From JAOTZA01 sp965224065 (GTDB lineage: Bacteria > Acidobacteriota > Thermoanaerobaculia > Multivoradales > JAHEKO01), in the NCBI GenBank assembly GCA_965224065.1, contig CBDCYF010000004.1, forward strand, positions 1 through 17,346: 17,346 bases of DNA. Direction: 5' to 3'. The notes under the pieces are model-generated. The model saw only the letters and a program-made list of their open reading frames with translations, did no database searches and was not told the DNA's origin. The position numbers and the translations under genes were made by a program. Shown here one piece after another: positions 1-7,272 of the stretch; position 1 is the first letter of the stretch; every line of letters starts with the position of its first letter.

Positions 1-2
1 CC

Positions 3-620
3 GTCCTCGTCTTCGCACTGACGTTCGCGGCGGTGCGCGGGGCCCAGGCCCACCCCGCCGAGTATCGGCCCGGCGTCCTGCTGATTCGCGACGACGAGTC
101 CGGAACCCTTCGCTCCGCCCTGGTGGAGCTGGCCCGTCGACCGGGCGGGCGCAAGATGGTTCAGCGACTCCTCGACTCCGGCTTCGTCACCGTGCTGGTG
201 AGCCAGCGACTCCGCCCGATGCAGGCCGGTCTGTGGGGACCCATCTTCTCCGAAGGAAGGGTCATCGGCGCGGTTCTCTACCTAGACCTGCGCCAGATCC
301 GTGGGCTCGATCACGACCCGACGGGCCTCGAGACCCTGGCCCACGAGCTGCGTCACCAGGTGGACGCCTCCCGGGCCTTCCTCAATGTGGGGACCTACAA
401 GGCCGTCTACCGGGCCGCGGCGACCGGCGATCGGACCCGGTCCGCGCAGCGTTACGGCCAGCGCATCCGCCATCAGAGGAGCGACATCTCCGCCGCCGAG
501 GCGCGGCGCTGGCTCGAATCCCGTGTCGTCGGTCCGGTACCGCGTCCGTGGGCGACGGTCGCCGGCTCGGTGCGGCCCGGCGAGGATGCGGCGCCTCTCG
601 CTTCACCTCAGCAGCGTTGA
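3..620 (+). CDS. Secreted hypothetical protein with HELRH motif, 5' truncated
   Basis: The reading frame is open to the left edge, so the true start lies outside the window. The first visible codons read VLVFALTFAAVRGAQA, which looks like the hydrophobic core and AQA cleavage site of a Sec signal peptide; the GTG at 33 is inside this signal and is probably not the start. The mature part is about 190 residues. Its clearest motif is TLAHELRHQVDAS (HELRH codons at 342-356), which fits the HExxH zinc-binding and catalytic pattern of zincin metallopeptidases. I see no obvious third zinc ligand and do not recognise the family, so peptidase activity is only a possibility. The C-terminal 60 residues are Arg-rich and end in a low-complexity Pro/Ala tail. 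The gene stops 48 bp before the GT2 gene, which has its own promoter-like site. Confidence 0.75.
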   Translation, partial: VLVFALTFAAVRGAQAHPAEYRPGVLLIRDDESGTLRSALVELARRPGGRKMVQRLLDSGFVTVLVSQRLRPMQAGLWGPIFSEGRVIGAVLYLDLRQIRGLDHDPTGLETLAHELRHQVDASRAFLNVGTYKAVYRAAATGDRTRSAQRYGQRIRHQRSDISAAEARRWLESRVVGPVPRPWATVAGSVRPGEDAAPLASPQQR

Positions 621-654
621 GGCGTGGCGCACGGCGTCGGGCCCCCGGTCGAGC

Positions 655-660
655 TAGAAT
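655..660 (+). promoter_or_regulatory. Candidate -10 element of a leaderless promoter
   Basis: TAGAAT within GAGCTAGAATCCGGG lies 8 nt upstream of the ATG at 669. Transcription would start about at the ATG, and no Shine-Dalgarno sequence is present between the two. No good -35 box is visible 16-18 nt upstream. The same hexamer occurs upstream of the ASST-like gene on the minus strand. Confidence 0.5.
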
Positions 661-668
661 CCGGGCCG

Positions 669-1409
669 ATGTCCGAACACGCGGGACCGAGCCGTCTCTC
701 GGTCGTCGTGCCTGTCTACAACGAGCGCGCGACCCTGGAGAAGATCATCCAGCGCATTCGCGCCGTCGACACGGGACTCGATCTCGAGATCGTACTCGTC
801 GACGATGGCTCGGATGACGGTTCCCGGGACCTCGTCGAAGCGTTGGGCGAGGCCTCGGACGTCACCGCTGTGCTCCACGGGCGCAACCAGGGCAAGGGCG
901 CGGCGCTGCGTAGCGGCTTTGCCGCTGCCACCGGTGACATCGTCCTGATCCAGGACGCGGATCTCGAGTACAGCCCGCTCGACTATCCCAAGCTCCTGGC
1001 ACCGATCCTCGGCGGCGACGCCGATGTGGTCTACGGGTCCCGCTTCGTCTCCGGAGAGCATAGGCGGGTCCTGTACTTCTGGCACTACCTGGGCAACCGC
1101 GGTCTCACCCTGCTGTCGAACGCCTGCACCAACCTCAACCTCTCCGATATGGAGACCTGCTACAAGGTCTTCCGCCGCCCGGTCGTCGATCGGCTGGATA
1201 TTCGTGAGAAGCGCTTCGGCGTCGAGCCCGAGATGACGGCGCGCATCGCCGCCATGGGCTGCCGCGTCTACGAGGTCGGCGTCTCCTACGCCGGACGGAC
1301 CTACGACGAAGGCAAGAAGATCGGCTGGCGCGACGGCGTGCGCGCGGTCTGGTGCATCGTTCGTTACAACCTGGCACTCCGTATCTCTCCACCCGAACGC
1401 CTCCGCTGA
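669..1409 (+). CDS. Family 2 glycosyltransferase (polyprenyl-phosphate sugar transferase-like)
   Basis: This 246-residue soluble GT-A protein resembles the dolichyl/polyprenyl-phosphate mannosyl- or glucosyltransferase group. Such enzymes transfer a sugar from a nucleotide donor to a lipid phosphate at the cytoplasmic face of the membrane. Visible motifs are VVVPVYNE (about 12-19), VDDGSDDGS (44-52), GKGAALRSG (75-83), the metal/nucleotide-binding QDADLE (95-100, D96 and D98), YGSRF (122-126) and DMETCYKVFRR (160-170). There is no C-terminal membrane segment. I chose the ATG at 669 rather than an in-frame GTG at 624 because the protein then begins just before the first beta strand and because a -10-like TAGAAT sits 8 nt upstream, as expected for a leaderless mRNA. 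The actual sugar and acceptor cannot be read from sequence. Confidence 0.93.
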   Translation: MSEHAGPSRLSVVVPVYNERATLEKIIQRIRAVDTGLDLEIVLVDDGSDDGSRDLVEALGEASDVTAVLHGRNQGKGAALRSGFAAATGDIVLIQDADLEYSPLDYPKLLAPILGGDADVVYGSRFVSGEHRRVLYFWHYLGNRGLTLLSNACTNLNLSDMETCYKVFRRPVVDRLDIREKRFGVEPEMTARIAAMGCRVYEVGVSYAGRTYDEGKKIGWRDGVRAVWCIVRYNLALRISPPERLR

Positions 1410-1431
1410 GCGCCAGGCTCGCGGCGGGTGC

Positions 1432-1437
1432 TAGCAT
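1432..1437 (+). promoter_or_regulatory. Candidate -10 element upstream of the membrane protein gene
   Basis: TAGCAT in the context GTGCTAGCATCGG lies in the 107-bp gap after the GT2 gene and closely resembles the GCTAGAATCCG context at 653-663. It would give a leader of about 70 nt before the ATG at 1517, which has a strong GAGGAAGGAG ribosome site at 1501-1510. No convincing -35 box is visible. Confidence 0.4.
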
Positions 1438-1516
1438 CGGCGCGAGCCCGGTCCGCCGGAACCTTCTCTCCCCCGGCAGGCCCGGACATGTCTGTCCCTG
1501 GAGGAAGGAGAAAGAG

Positions 1517-2074
1517 ATGGTCTCTATCGGAGCCCTGTGGCTACCCATCCTGTTGTCGGCCGTGGCGGTGTTCGTCGCCAGCGCGTTGTTCCACATGGTC
1601 CTCAAGTTCCATCAGAAGGACTACACCCATCTGCCCAACGAGGACCAGACGATGGAGGCCCTCCGATCCGCCTCCCTGGCACCCGGCACCTACTTCTTTC
1701 CCCACTGTCCCGACCCCGGCAAGCTCGCGGAGCCCGAGATGAAGGCGAAGTTCGAGCGCGGCCCGGTCGGTTTCATGACGGTCATGCCGAGCGGCGTGCC
1801 CGGTATGGGCAAGAACCTCGGGATGTGGTTCCTCTACACCGTGATCGTTGGCATCTTCGTGGCCTACATCGCCGGTCGGACGCTGGCGGCGGGGACGGAC
1901 TATCTCGCCGTCTTCCGCATCGCCGGCAGCGTCGCCTTCCTGCCCTACGTCGTCGCCAACATGGTCGACTCGATCTGGAAGGCCCAGCCCTGGGGAACGA
2001 CGATTCGCCACGCCATCGACGGCGTCGTCTATGCCCTGCTCACGGCGGGATTCTTCGGTTGGCTCTGGCCCTGA
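1517..2074 (+). CDS. Conserved-looking integral membrane protein of unknown function
   Basis: This is a 185-residue protein that I cannot assign to a named family. It begins with a transmembrane helix (about 4-26, IGALWLPILLSAVAVFVASA), followed by a charged and aromatic soluble stretch containing FHQKDYTHLPNEDQ and PGTYFFPHCPDPGK. A Gly/Met-rich stretch (GFMTVMPSGVPGMGKN) leads into about three more helices. The start is well supported: GAGGAAGGAG is spaced 6 nt from the ATG at 1517. Its last codons overlap the proposed TTG start of the following hydrolase gene, so the two are probably co-translated. The conserved-looking His, Cys and Pro residues of the loop might bind a ligand or metal, but this is speculation. 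Confidence 0.85.
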   Translation: MVSIGALWLPILLSAVAVFVASALFHMVLKFHQKDYTHLPNEDQTMEALRSASLAPGTYFFPHCPDPGKLAEPEMKAKFERGPVGFMTVMPSGVPGMGKNLGMWFLYTVIVGIFVAYIAGRTLAAGTDYLAVFRIAGSVAFLPYVVANMVDSIWKAQPWGTTIRHAIDGVVYALLTAGFFGWLWP

Positions 2075-3624
2075 CGCAACCAGCCGCAGGAGCCGCACTC
2101 CTCCTCGTCCTCCTCGTCGCCGCAATGCCGGGGACCGCTGCGGCCCAGGAGGAGGATGCGTCCAGCGACTGGGCGGCCCTCGCCGCTCGACGGCTGCCCG
2201 ATCTCGAACCCTGCACGGTACCGAATGTCCCGGAGACTCTTCTCTGCGGCAGCCTCGCAGTGCCCGAGGACAGGTCCGAGTCCAGGGGCCGGAAGATCTC
2301 GCTCAATCTGATCGTCGTCCCGGCCCAGTCCGATTCGCCGCCGACTGATGCCGTCTTCGTCTTCGAGGGCGGCCCGGGTGGCGCGGCGACGAAGCGGGCC
2401 GCTGGCTCCGTCTGGTCCGGGCCGGTCCGTCAGCGCGACATCGTCCTGGTCGATCAGCGGGGAACCGGTGCCTCTCATCCGCTCGACTGCGACCTCGGCG
2501 GCAACGCCGGAGAGGTGCCCGGACAGCTCTCCGAGATGTTCCCTCCTGAGGCGGTCAGGTCGTGCGCCCAACGACTGGCGGCGGGCGCTGACCTCGCCCG
2601 CTATACATCGATCGATCACGCGGACGATATCGAGGACGTCCGGCGCTGGCTCGGCTACGACTCCATCAACCTGCGCGGGGGCTCCTACGGAACCGCGGCG
2701 ATGACGGTCTACGCGCTCCGCTATCCGGAGAGCACGCGAACGCTCTTCGGCATCGGCTGGGCCTCCCCGCTGCGATCCAACCTCGCCGAGCGGGGCGTCA
2801 ACACGGAGCGTGCGTTGACTCGCCTCACCGCTCTCTGCGACGAGGACCCCGGCTGCTTTTCGCTGGTGCCGGGCCTCGGCTATCGCATCGCCGAGCTGCT
2901 CGCTCGCCTCGAGGGCTCGCCCCCGACAGTATCCTTCCCCGACCCCCAGGCACCCGGGGAGACCCTGAGCCTGGCGCTCAATCGGGAGTGGATGGCCGAG
3001 ACGCTGCGGCTCAACCTCTATTTCGCGTTCACCTCGCGCGCGCTGCCCTGGGCGGTGCATCGTGCGCACGCCGACGACTGGGCGCCCCTGGCCGAGCTGG
3101 GCGTCCTGATCGAACGCACCTTCCGTTCGACCCTGTCCTACGGCGTCCTGCTCACCGTCCAGTGTTCGGAGCTGATGGACTTCGACGCCGGTGCCGCCCT
3201 CGAACGGGGTGAGGCCACCTTGTTCGGCAACTACCGGCTCGAGCAACAGATGCAGGGTTGCGCGGAGTGGCCGCACGAGCCGAGACGCGAGCCGCTGGTG
3301 GCGCCGGGCCGGACCCTGCCGATCCCGACTCTGCTGCTCTCCGGCTTCCTCGACCCGGTGACGCCCCCGGACTACGCCGAGGATGCCATGCAGGTCTTCC
3401 CCGAAAGTCTGCACGTGGTCCTTCCCGAAGCCGGGCACGGACCCTTCGATCTGGCGGAGAGCTGGGTCTGTGTACACCAGATGTGGGGTGACCTGCTCGC
3501 CCACGCCGATGTCACCAGGGTCGACACCGAATGCACCGAGAGGATGAAGCGTCCCCCGTTCATCGTCGACGGTGAGACCTATCGCACCTACGTCGACGAC
3601 GTCCTGGCGTCCGGAGCGTTCTAG
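2059..3624 (+). CDS. Secreted alpha/beta hydrolase, TAP-like peptidase
   Basis: This 521-residue serine hydrolase resembles the tripeptidyl aminopeptidase / proline iminopeptidase group. These enzymes cleave short peptides or esters from their N-terminal side. The oxyanion-hole segment is EGGPGGA (103-109), followed by DQRGTGAS (132-139), the nucleophile elbow GGSYGT (catalytic Ser209), the acid in SGFLDPVTPP (Asp432) and the base in EAGHGPF (His460). The last two lie in the TAP-like C-terminal region. An N-terminal signal peptide with a Leu/Val/Ala core ends in AAAQEED, so the enzyme is exported. The start is uncertain. TTG at 2059 (GGCGGGA 8 nt upstream) or CTG at 2071 overlaps the preceding gene, whereas the first ATG at 2125 would destroy the signal peptide. 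The overlap suggests coupling to the upstream membrane protein. Confidence 0.92.
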   Translation: MALALTQPAAGAALLLVLLVAAMPGTAAAQEEDASSDWAALAARRLPDLEPCTVPNVPETLLCGSLAVPEDRSESRGRKISLNLIVVPAQSDSPPTDAVFVFEGGPGGAATKRAAGSVWSGPVRQRDIVLVDQRGTGASHPLDCDLGGNAGEVPGQLSEMFPPEAVRSCAQRLAAGADLARYTSIDHADDIEDVRRWLGYDSINLRGGSYGTAAMTVYALRYPESTRTLFGIGWASPLRSNLAERGVNTERALTRLTALCDEDPGCFSLVPGLGYRIAELLARLEGSPPTVSFPDPQAPGETLSLALNREWMAETLRLNLYFAFTSRALPWAVHRAHADDWAPLAELGVLIERTFRSTLSYGVLLTVQCSELMDFDAGAALERGEATLFGNYRLEQQMQGCAEWPHEPRREPLVAPGRTLPIPTLLLSGFLDPVTPPDYAEDAMQVFPESLHVVLPEAGHGPFDLAESWVCVHQMWGDLLAHADVTRVDTECTERMKRPPFIVDGETYRTYVDDVLASGAF

Positions 3625-3679
3625 CAGGCAGTCTTCATCAGGCTCCGTAGCGCGGTACGAGGCCGGTGAACAGTGCAGG

Positions 3680-4945
3680 CTAGAACGGGTTCTCCGGCGC
3701 CGACTGCCCCGGGGCACGGTGGATCCGGCCCCCCTTCATCACGAACACCACGCGTCCCAGAGCCGCCGGGGCCTCCAGTGGATTCCCCTCGACGGCGATC
3801 AGGTCTGCCTCGTAGCCGGCGGCTACCGTGCCGATTCGGTCGGCCATTCCGAGGGACTCGGCAGCCAGCGACGTCGCCGAGACGATCGCCGCCATGACGG
3901 GCTGTCCCCCGGTCTCGATCCGGTAGATGAGCTCCTCGACGTTTCTCCCATGCGAGCCCGCGAGAGCGTCGGTCCCGAAGATCACCCGCAGCCGCGGAAC
4001 CTCGAGGGCGATCCTGAAGGTCTCCAGGACTCGCGGGACCGCGGCTCGCATCTGTGCGAATCCCTCCTCGGTGTAGTTGCCGATACCCAGGAAGCGCTCC
4101 TTGTTCTCGAAGTAGTTGCGCAGCACCAGGTCGATGTGCGGGTCGTAGTAGACGCCACGCTGGGCCATCAGCTCCAACGTCTTCCGGTCGAGCAGAGCTC
4201 CGTGCTCGATCGTCGTGCAGCGCGCCTCGACCGAGCGCCGAACACTTTCCGGGCCGTGAGCGTGGACCACCGAGCGCAAGTCGTGACTCCGGGCCTCGCC
4301 GCAGGCGGCATCGAGCTGCTCCTGACTCATCGTGGGCGTGCCGCCGTCGCGGATGCTCGCCGAGGCGAAGAGCTTGATGACGTCCGCGCCGCGCTCGTGC
4401 AGGCTCCGGACGAGGGCGCGGATCTCCTCCGGTCCACCGGCGGAAGCGAAGATCGGCTCGGCGGAGGTGAGGATCCGGGGCCCTGGAATCACTCCCCTCT
4501 CGACGACCCGCCGCAGCTCGAGATCGATCGATGCGCCGAGACTCTGCACCGTCGTCACACCGCCCATGAGGGTCAGATAGGCGTTCTCCATTCCCATCGC
4601 CATCTGCAGCTCGGGCGACTCCGCGCTCCGGCTCGAATGGGTACGGCCATCAGGATCGAAGTGCCAGTCGATGTGCACGTGGGTATCGATCAGGCCGGGC
4701 AGCAGGGTGAGACCGTCGAGACGGAGGACCCTCTCCTCCCCGGCGGGTGAAGCAGCTCCGACGGTTCGTATGAGGCCTCCGGAGACCCGAACCCCGGCGC
4801 CCTCGAGCACCTCGCCGCGGCCATCGAGCACCCGGTCCGCGACGAGGAGGATCGATGTCTCCTGGGCGTTCGCGACCGGCAGCGCAAGAAGCGCCAGCGT
4901 AAGGGTAACGACGAGCAGGGCCGGCGTCGTGAGCGGCCTGCCCAT
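3680..4945 (-). CDS. Exported metal-dependent amidohydrolase
   Basis: This 421-residue protein belongs to the amidohydrolase superfamily, in the imidazolonepropionase / Xaa-Pro dipeptidase-like branch that hydrolyses C-N bonds in cyclic amides or dipeptides. It has a Sec signal peptide (about 1-27, ending ANAQE), a small beta-sandwich segment, then a TIM barrel with the expected ligands: HVH (His89, His91), the probable carboxylated lysine in ADVIKLFAS (Lys191), HAH (His228, His230), TIEHG (His248) and FGTDA (Asp326). The beta sandwich closes at the C terminus. The ATG at 4945-4943 overlaps the TGA of the upstream GMC gene as TGATG, with AGGTGG just ahead, so translation is coupled. The same operon carries a periplasmic-type dehydrogenase, which hints at sequential breakdown of one substrate. 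The substrate is not predictable here. The gene converges on the TAP-like hydrolase with a 55-bp gap. Confidence 0.93.
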   Translation of the reverse strand: MGRPLTTPALLVVTLTLALLALPVANAQETSILLVADRVLDGRGEVLEGAGVRVSGGLIRTVGAASPAGEERVLRLDGLTLLPGLIDTHVHIDWHFDPDGRTHSSRSAESPELQMAMGMENAYLTLMGGVTTVQSLGASIDLELRRVVERGVIPGPRILTSAEPIFASAGGPEEIRALVRSLHERGADVIKLFASASIRDGGTPTMSQEQLDAACGEARSHDLRSVVHAHGPESVRRSVEARCTTIEHGALLDRKTLELMAQRGVYYDPHIDLVLRNYFENKERFLGIGNYTEEGFAQMRAAVPRVLETFRIALEVPRLRVIFGTDALAGSHGRNVEELIYRIETGGQPVMAAIVSATSLAAESLGMADRIGTVAAGYEADLIAVEGNPLEAPAALGRVVFVMKGGRIHRAPGQSAPENPF

Positions 4946-6561
4946 CAAGCGCCACCTGCCGCGCCGCCGGGAGTCGAGCGCGCCGGCAGCTCCTCGGCCA
5001 GCTTCGCGGCCGACTTCAGCGCCAGGGCGCAATAGGTCAACGTGCCGTTGTTGCAGCCGGCCGTGACCGCGGTCGGCGCTCCGATCACCCAGAGATTGGG
5101 ATGGTCGTGACTCCTCCCATCGGGATCGACGACGCTGGTTTCCGGATCGCTCCCCATCCGACAACCTCCTCCGGGATGATCCTGCAGATCGCTGGCCTCC
5201 TGATGCAGTATCCGGCCCCCTCCCGCCCGGACGATGCGGCGGAAGGTCTCACCGATGCGCTCCTCGGTCCTGCCGCGAAGGGCCGCCGAGTCGGGGTGAT
5301 CGACCAGGTCGATCCGGAAGGTCGGGTCTCCCCATTCGGTGAGACGGCTGGAATCGAGTGTCAGGCGACTCTCGCGATCCGGCAGGACGTCGTAGTAGGC
5401 GCGCATCCGGGCCGCTCCCTGTTGTCCCCGCCGACGCCAGTCGGTCAGCAGGTCGTCACCCAGCAGAAGATGTCCGGAATCGTCGACGGCACGCGGCGAG
5501 CGCCCGAAGTCGGTCTCCCATATGCGCAGGTCGTGCCGGATGTACTCCGATCCCTCTTCATGGTGCTGGAATCGCTTCGACAGCAGACTGTCCATCTGGT
5601 AGATGCCGGGATAGAGCCTCATCGGCACCTCGACGAAGCAGTTCACCGGCCGATGCCCGGCGATGTAGCGTCCGACGAGTCCGGACGAGTTGCCGACACC
5701 GTCCGGGAACCGATCATCGGCCGAGAGCAGGAGCAGATGGGAGCTCCAGGCGTAGCCGCAGGCGACGACGAAGGTCGAGGCGTGGATGCGCACGGGCTCC
5801 TCGGGGCGGTCACGATCGAGCGCCAGCACCGACTCGATGTCCCGCGCTCCGTTCCGGACCTCGAGGCGCCTGGCGACCATGCGCGAGACGAGGTCGATGC
5901 GCCCCGCGTCGAGAAGCTCGCGGTAGGTGAAGTCGGGCGAGTACTTGGCGCCGGTCGGGCATATGGTGCAGGTGTCGCAGCGGATGCAGGTGCTGCGACC
6001 CCGGTAGGGTCGGGAGTTCTTCGCCACGGGATTGGGCCAGAAGGGAATACCGGACGCCTGGCCCCAGTCGCGCAGCGCTTCGAGATTGAACGAGAGCGGC
6101 AGCGCCTCCATCGGGTACTCCCCCGATCGGGGATCGAGCTCCGGGGGACCCTGGACGCCGGCGACTCCGATCCGCTCCTCGGTCTCCTGATAGAAGGGCT
6201 CGAGGTCGTCCCAGTCGATCGGCCAATCCTCTCCGACTCCGTAGAGCGAGCGGATGCGGAAGTCCTCGGGAGTGAAGCGGGGCGTGGTTCCACCCCAGTG
6301 GAGACCGAGCCCCCCGACGCACATCGAGCGGGACTGCACGCCGTAGCCGGTCATTCCGGGAACGTGATCGTCGGGCCAGGGATTCTCGCGATACTCCAGG
6401 AACCGCTGCCGCCGCGCGTATCGCTCCTCGAGGTTGAAGATCCGGTTGCCGGCCTCGACGACGGTGACCTTCGCATCCGACGCCTCGGTGATGCGTTCAG
6501 CCACCATCGCCGCGGTGATCCCCGAGCCGAGAATGCAGACGTCGGTCTCGATCCTCCTCAC
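4945..6561 (-). CDS. GMC-family FAD dehydrogenase with four-cysteine cluster
   Basis: This 538-residue oxidoreductase belongs to the glucose-methanol-choline family. The N-terminal Rossmann motif LGSGITAAM (Gly12, Gly14) binds FAD; GGLGLHWGG (83-91) is the second flavin-contact region; the C-terminal GMC domain has HPGGGCRMG and AGCNNGTLTY. Between them is CIRCDTCTICPTGAKY with C192, C195, C198 and C201, spaced like an iron-sulfur site. Sugar dehydrogenases such as the Burkholderia FAD-glucose dehydrogenase carry an Fe-S cluster in a comparable catalytic subunit. The protein has no signal peptide, so it probably exits bound to the Tat-signal protein encoded just upstream. The GTG start at 6561 forms a GTGA overlap with that gene's stop and has GAGGGGGAG as ribosome site. 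It likely oxidises a sugar, sugar acid or alcohol. No cytochrome subunit gene is present here. Confidence 0.93.
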   Translation of the reverse strand: MRRIETDVCILGSGITAAMVAERITEASDAKVTVVEAGNRIFNLEERYARRQRFLEYRENPWPDDHVPGMTGYGVQSRSMCVGGLGLHWGGTTPRFTPEDFRIRSLYGVGEDWPIDWDDLEPFYQETEERIGVAGVQGPPELDPRSGEYPMEALPLSFNLEALRDWGQASGIPFWPNPVAKNSRPYRGRSTCIRCDTCTICPTGAKYSPDFTYRELLDAGRIDLVSRMVARRLEVRNGARDIESVLALDRDRPEEPVRIHASTFVVACGYAWSSHLLLLSADDRFPDGVGNSSGLVGRYIAGHRPVNCFVEVPMRLYPGIYQMDSLLSKRFQHHEEGSEYIRHDLRIWETDFGRSPRAVDDSGHLLLGDDLLTDWRRRGQQGAARMRAYYDVLPDRESRLTLDSSRLTEWGDPTFRIDLVDHPDSAALRGRTEERIGETFRRIVRAGGGRILHQEASDLQDHPGGGCRMGSDPETSVVDPDGRSHDHPNLWVIGAPTAVTAGCNNGTLTYCALALKSAAKLAEELPARSTPGGAAGGA

Positions 6562-7151
6562 CGCCGCTCCCCCTCGAGAGGCGCCGGCCTGTCGACGACA
6601 CTCGGCAGGCCCCGACACTGGTGACGCCCGATGGCGGCTCGGTAGCAGAGATCGTTGGCGCCCGAGGTCGATGCGAACCAGCTCAACAGGGCCAGGGCGA
6701 TGTGCTCCGTCTCGCCGGCATGGCCGAGTCGCTCCGGCAGGGCACCCTCGAGCTCCCCTTCGATGATGCGCCGCCTCGTCTCCCGGTCGAGAGACCCGAA
6801 CGGCCCACCGTGATCCCGTTCGGCTCGCCCTTCGAGACGTTCGAGCTGGGCCTTCCAGCCCGGCCTGGGGTCTTCGGGGCCGTAGCGCAGCTCGTCGCTC
6901 CACAGATAGGGATGATCGAGCTCGGCGCGGGCTACGAATCCCGACGACCAGCTCCGGAACTCCGCCACGGCCCGTTCCACGCCGGCCGCTCCGAGCTCGG
7001 TCGGGAGCACCACCTCCGCCAGGGCCGCCAGGGTCGGCGCCTGCCGCCGCACCGCTTCGTCGGAAGCTCCATGGAGGGGCCTGAGCAGCGGCCACGCCGG
7101 AAGCGCGGTCACGAGACGCCCCAGCAGGGTGCGCCGGGAGGGTGTCCACAT
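6558..7151 (-). CDS. Gluconate 2-dehydrogenase subunit 3-like Tat protein
   Basis: This 197-residue protein starts MWTPSRRTLLGRLVTALPA, a twin-arginine signal (SRRTLL, residues 5-10) followed by a short hydrophobic stretch. The mature part begins with APTLAALAEVVLPTE, matching the opening helix of the gluconate 2-dehydrogenase subunit 3 family, which is the small partner of GMC-type membrane dehydrogenases. In related enzymes this subunit carries the signal that exports the signal-less catalytic subunit. Here the gene immediately precedes a GMC gene lacking a signal and overlaps it by 4 bp, which strongly supports such a pairing. The C-terminal part is helical and ends in a Cys-containing, Arg-rich tail. 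The ATG at 7151 lacks a ribosome site but lies 9 nt after a TATCCT -10-like box, so the mRNA may be leaderless. The family assignment is from pattern only, so confidence is moderate. Confidence 0.8.
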   Translation of the reverse strand: MWTPSRRTLLGRLVTALPAWPLLRPLHGASDEAVRRQAPTLAALAEVVLPTELGAAGVERAVAEFRSWSSGFVARAELDHPYLWSDELRYGPEDPRPGWKAQLERLEGRAERDHGGPFGSLDRETRRRIIEGELEGALPERLGHAGETEHIALALLSWFASTSGANDLCYRAAIGRHQCRGLPSVVDRPAPLEGERR

Positions 7152-7159
7152 CGTGAGGC

Positions 7160-7216
7160 AAGGATACCCCGCATCGACGAAGGTCGCCGTCGCGGTCTCT
7201 GCGATTCGGTATCCTT
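7160..7216. promoter_or_regulatory. Mirror-image divergent promoter pair
   Basis: AAGGATACC (7160-7168) and GGTATCCTT (7208-7216) form a perfect 9-bp inverted repeat 39 bp apart in the 121-bp gap between the two divergent genes. Each arm contains TATCCT facing outwards: minus strand 7166-7161, which is 9 nt from the ATG at 7151; and plus strand 7210-7215, about 57 nt from the ATG at 7273. The arms could be two similar -10 boxes, one operator recognised twice, or both. No clear -35 boxes are seen. Confidence 0.5.
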
Positions 7217-7272
7217 CCCCGAAGACCGAGGTCGGAAAGTACCTCCCAGGGACCGTTCGCAAGGAGCGTCGG

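Noticed and set aside
1484..1497. GGACA/TGTCC short inverted repeat
   Set aside because: Five-base arms with a 4-nt loop are expected by chance in this GC-rich gap; no T-tract or known operator.
3625..3679. Convergent gap checked for a terminator
   Set aside because: No stem longer than about 5 bp with a T-rich tail was seen, so no terminator is called.
2029..3717. A 562-codon frame antisense to the TAP-like hydrolase
   Set aside because: The plus-strand frame has a full catalytic triad and signal peptide; the antisense product is Arg/Gly/Glu-rich and shows no family.
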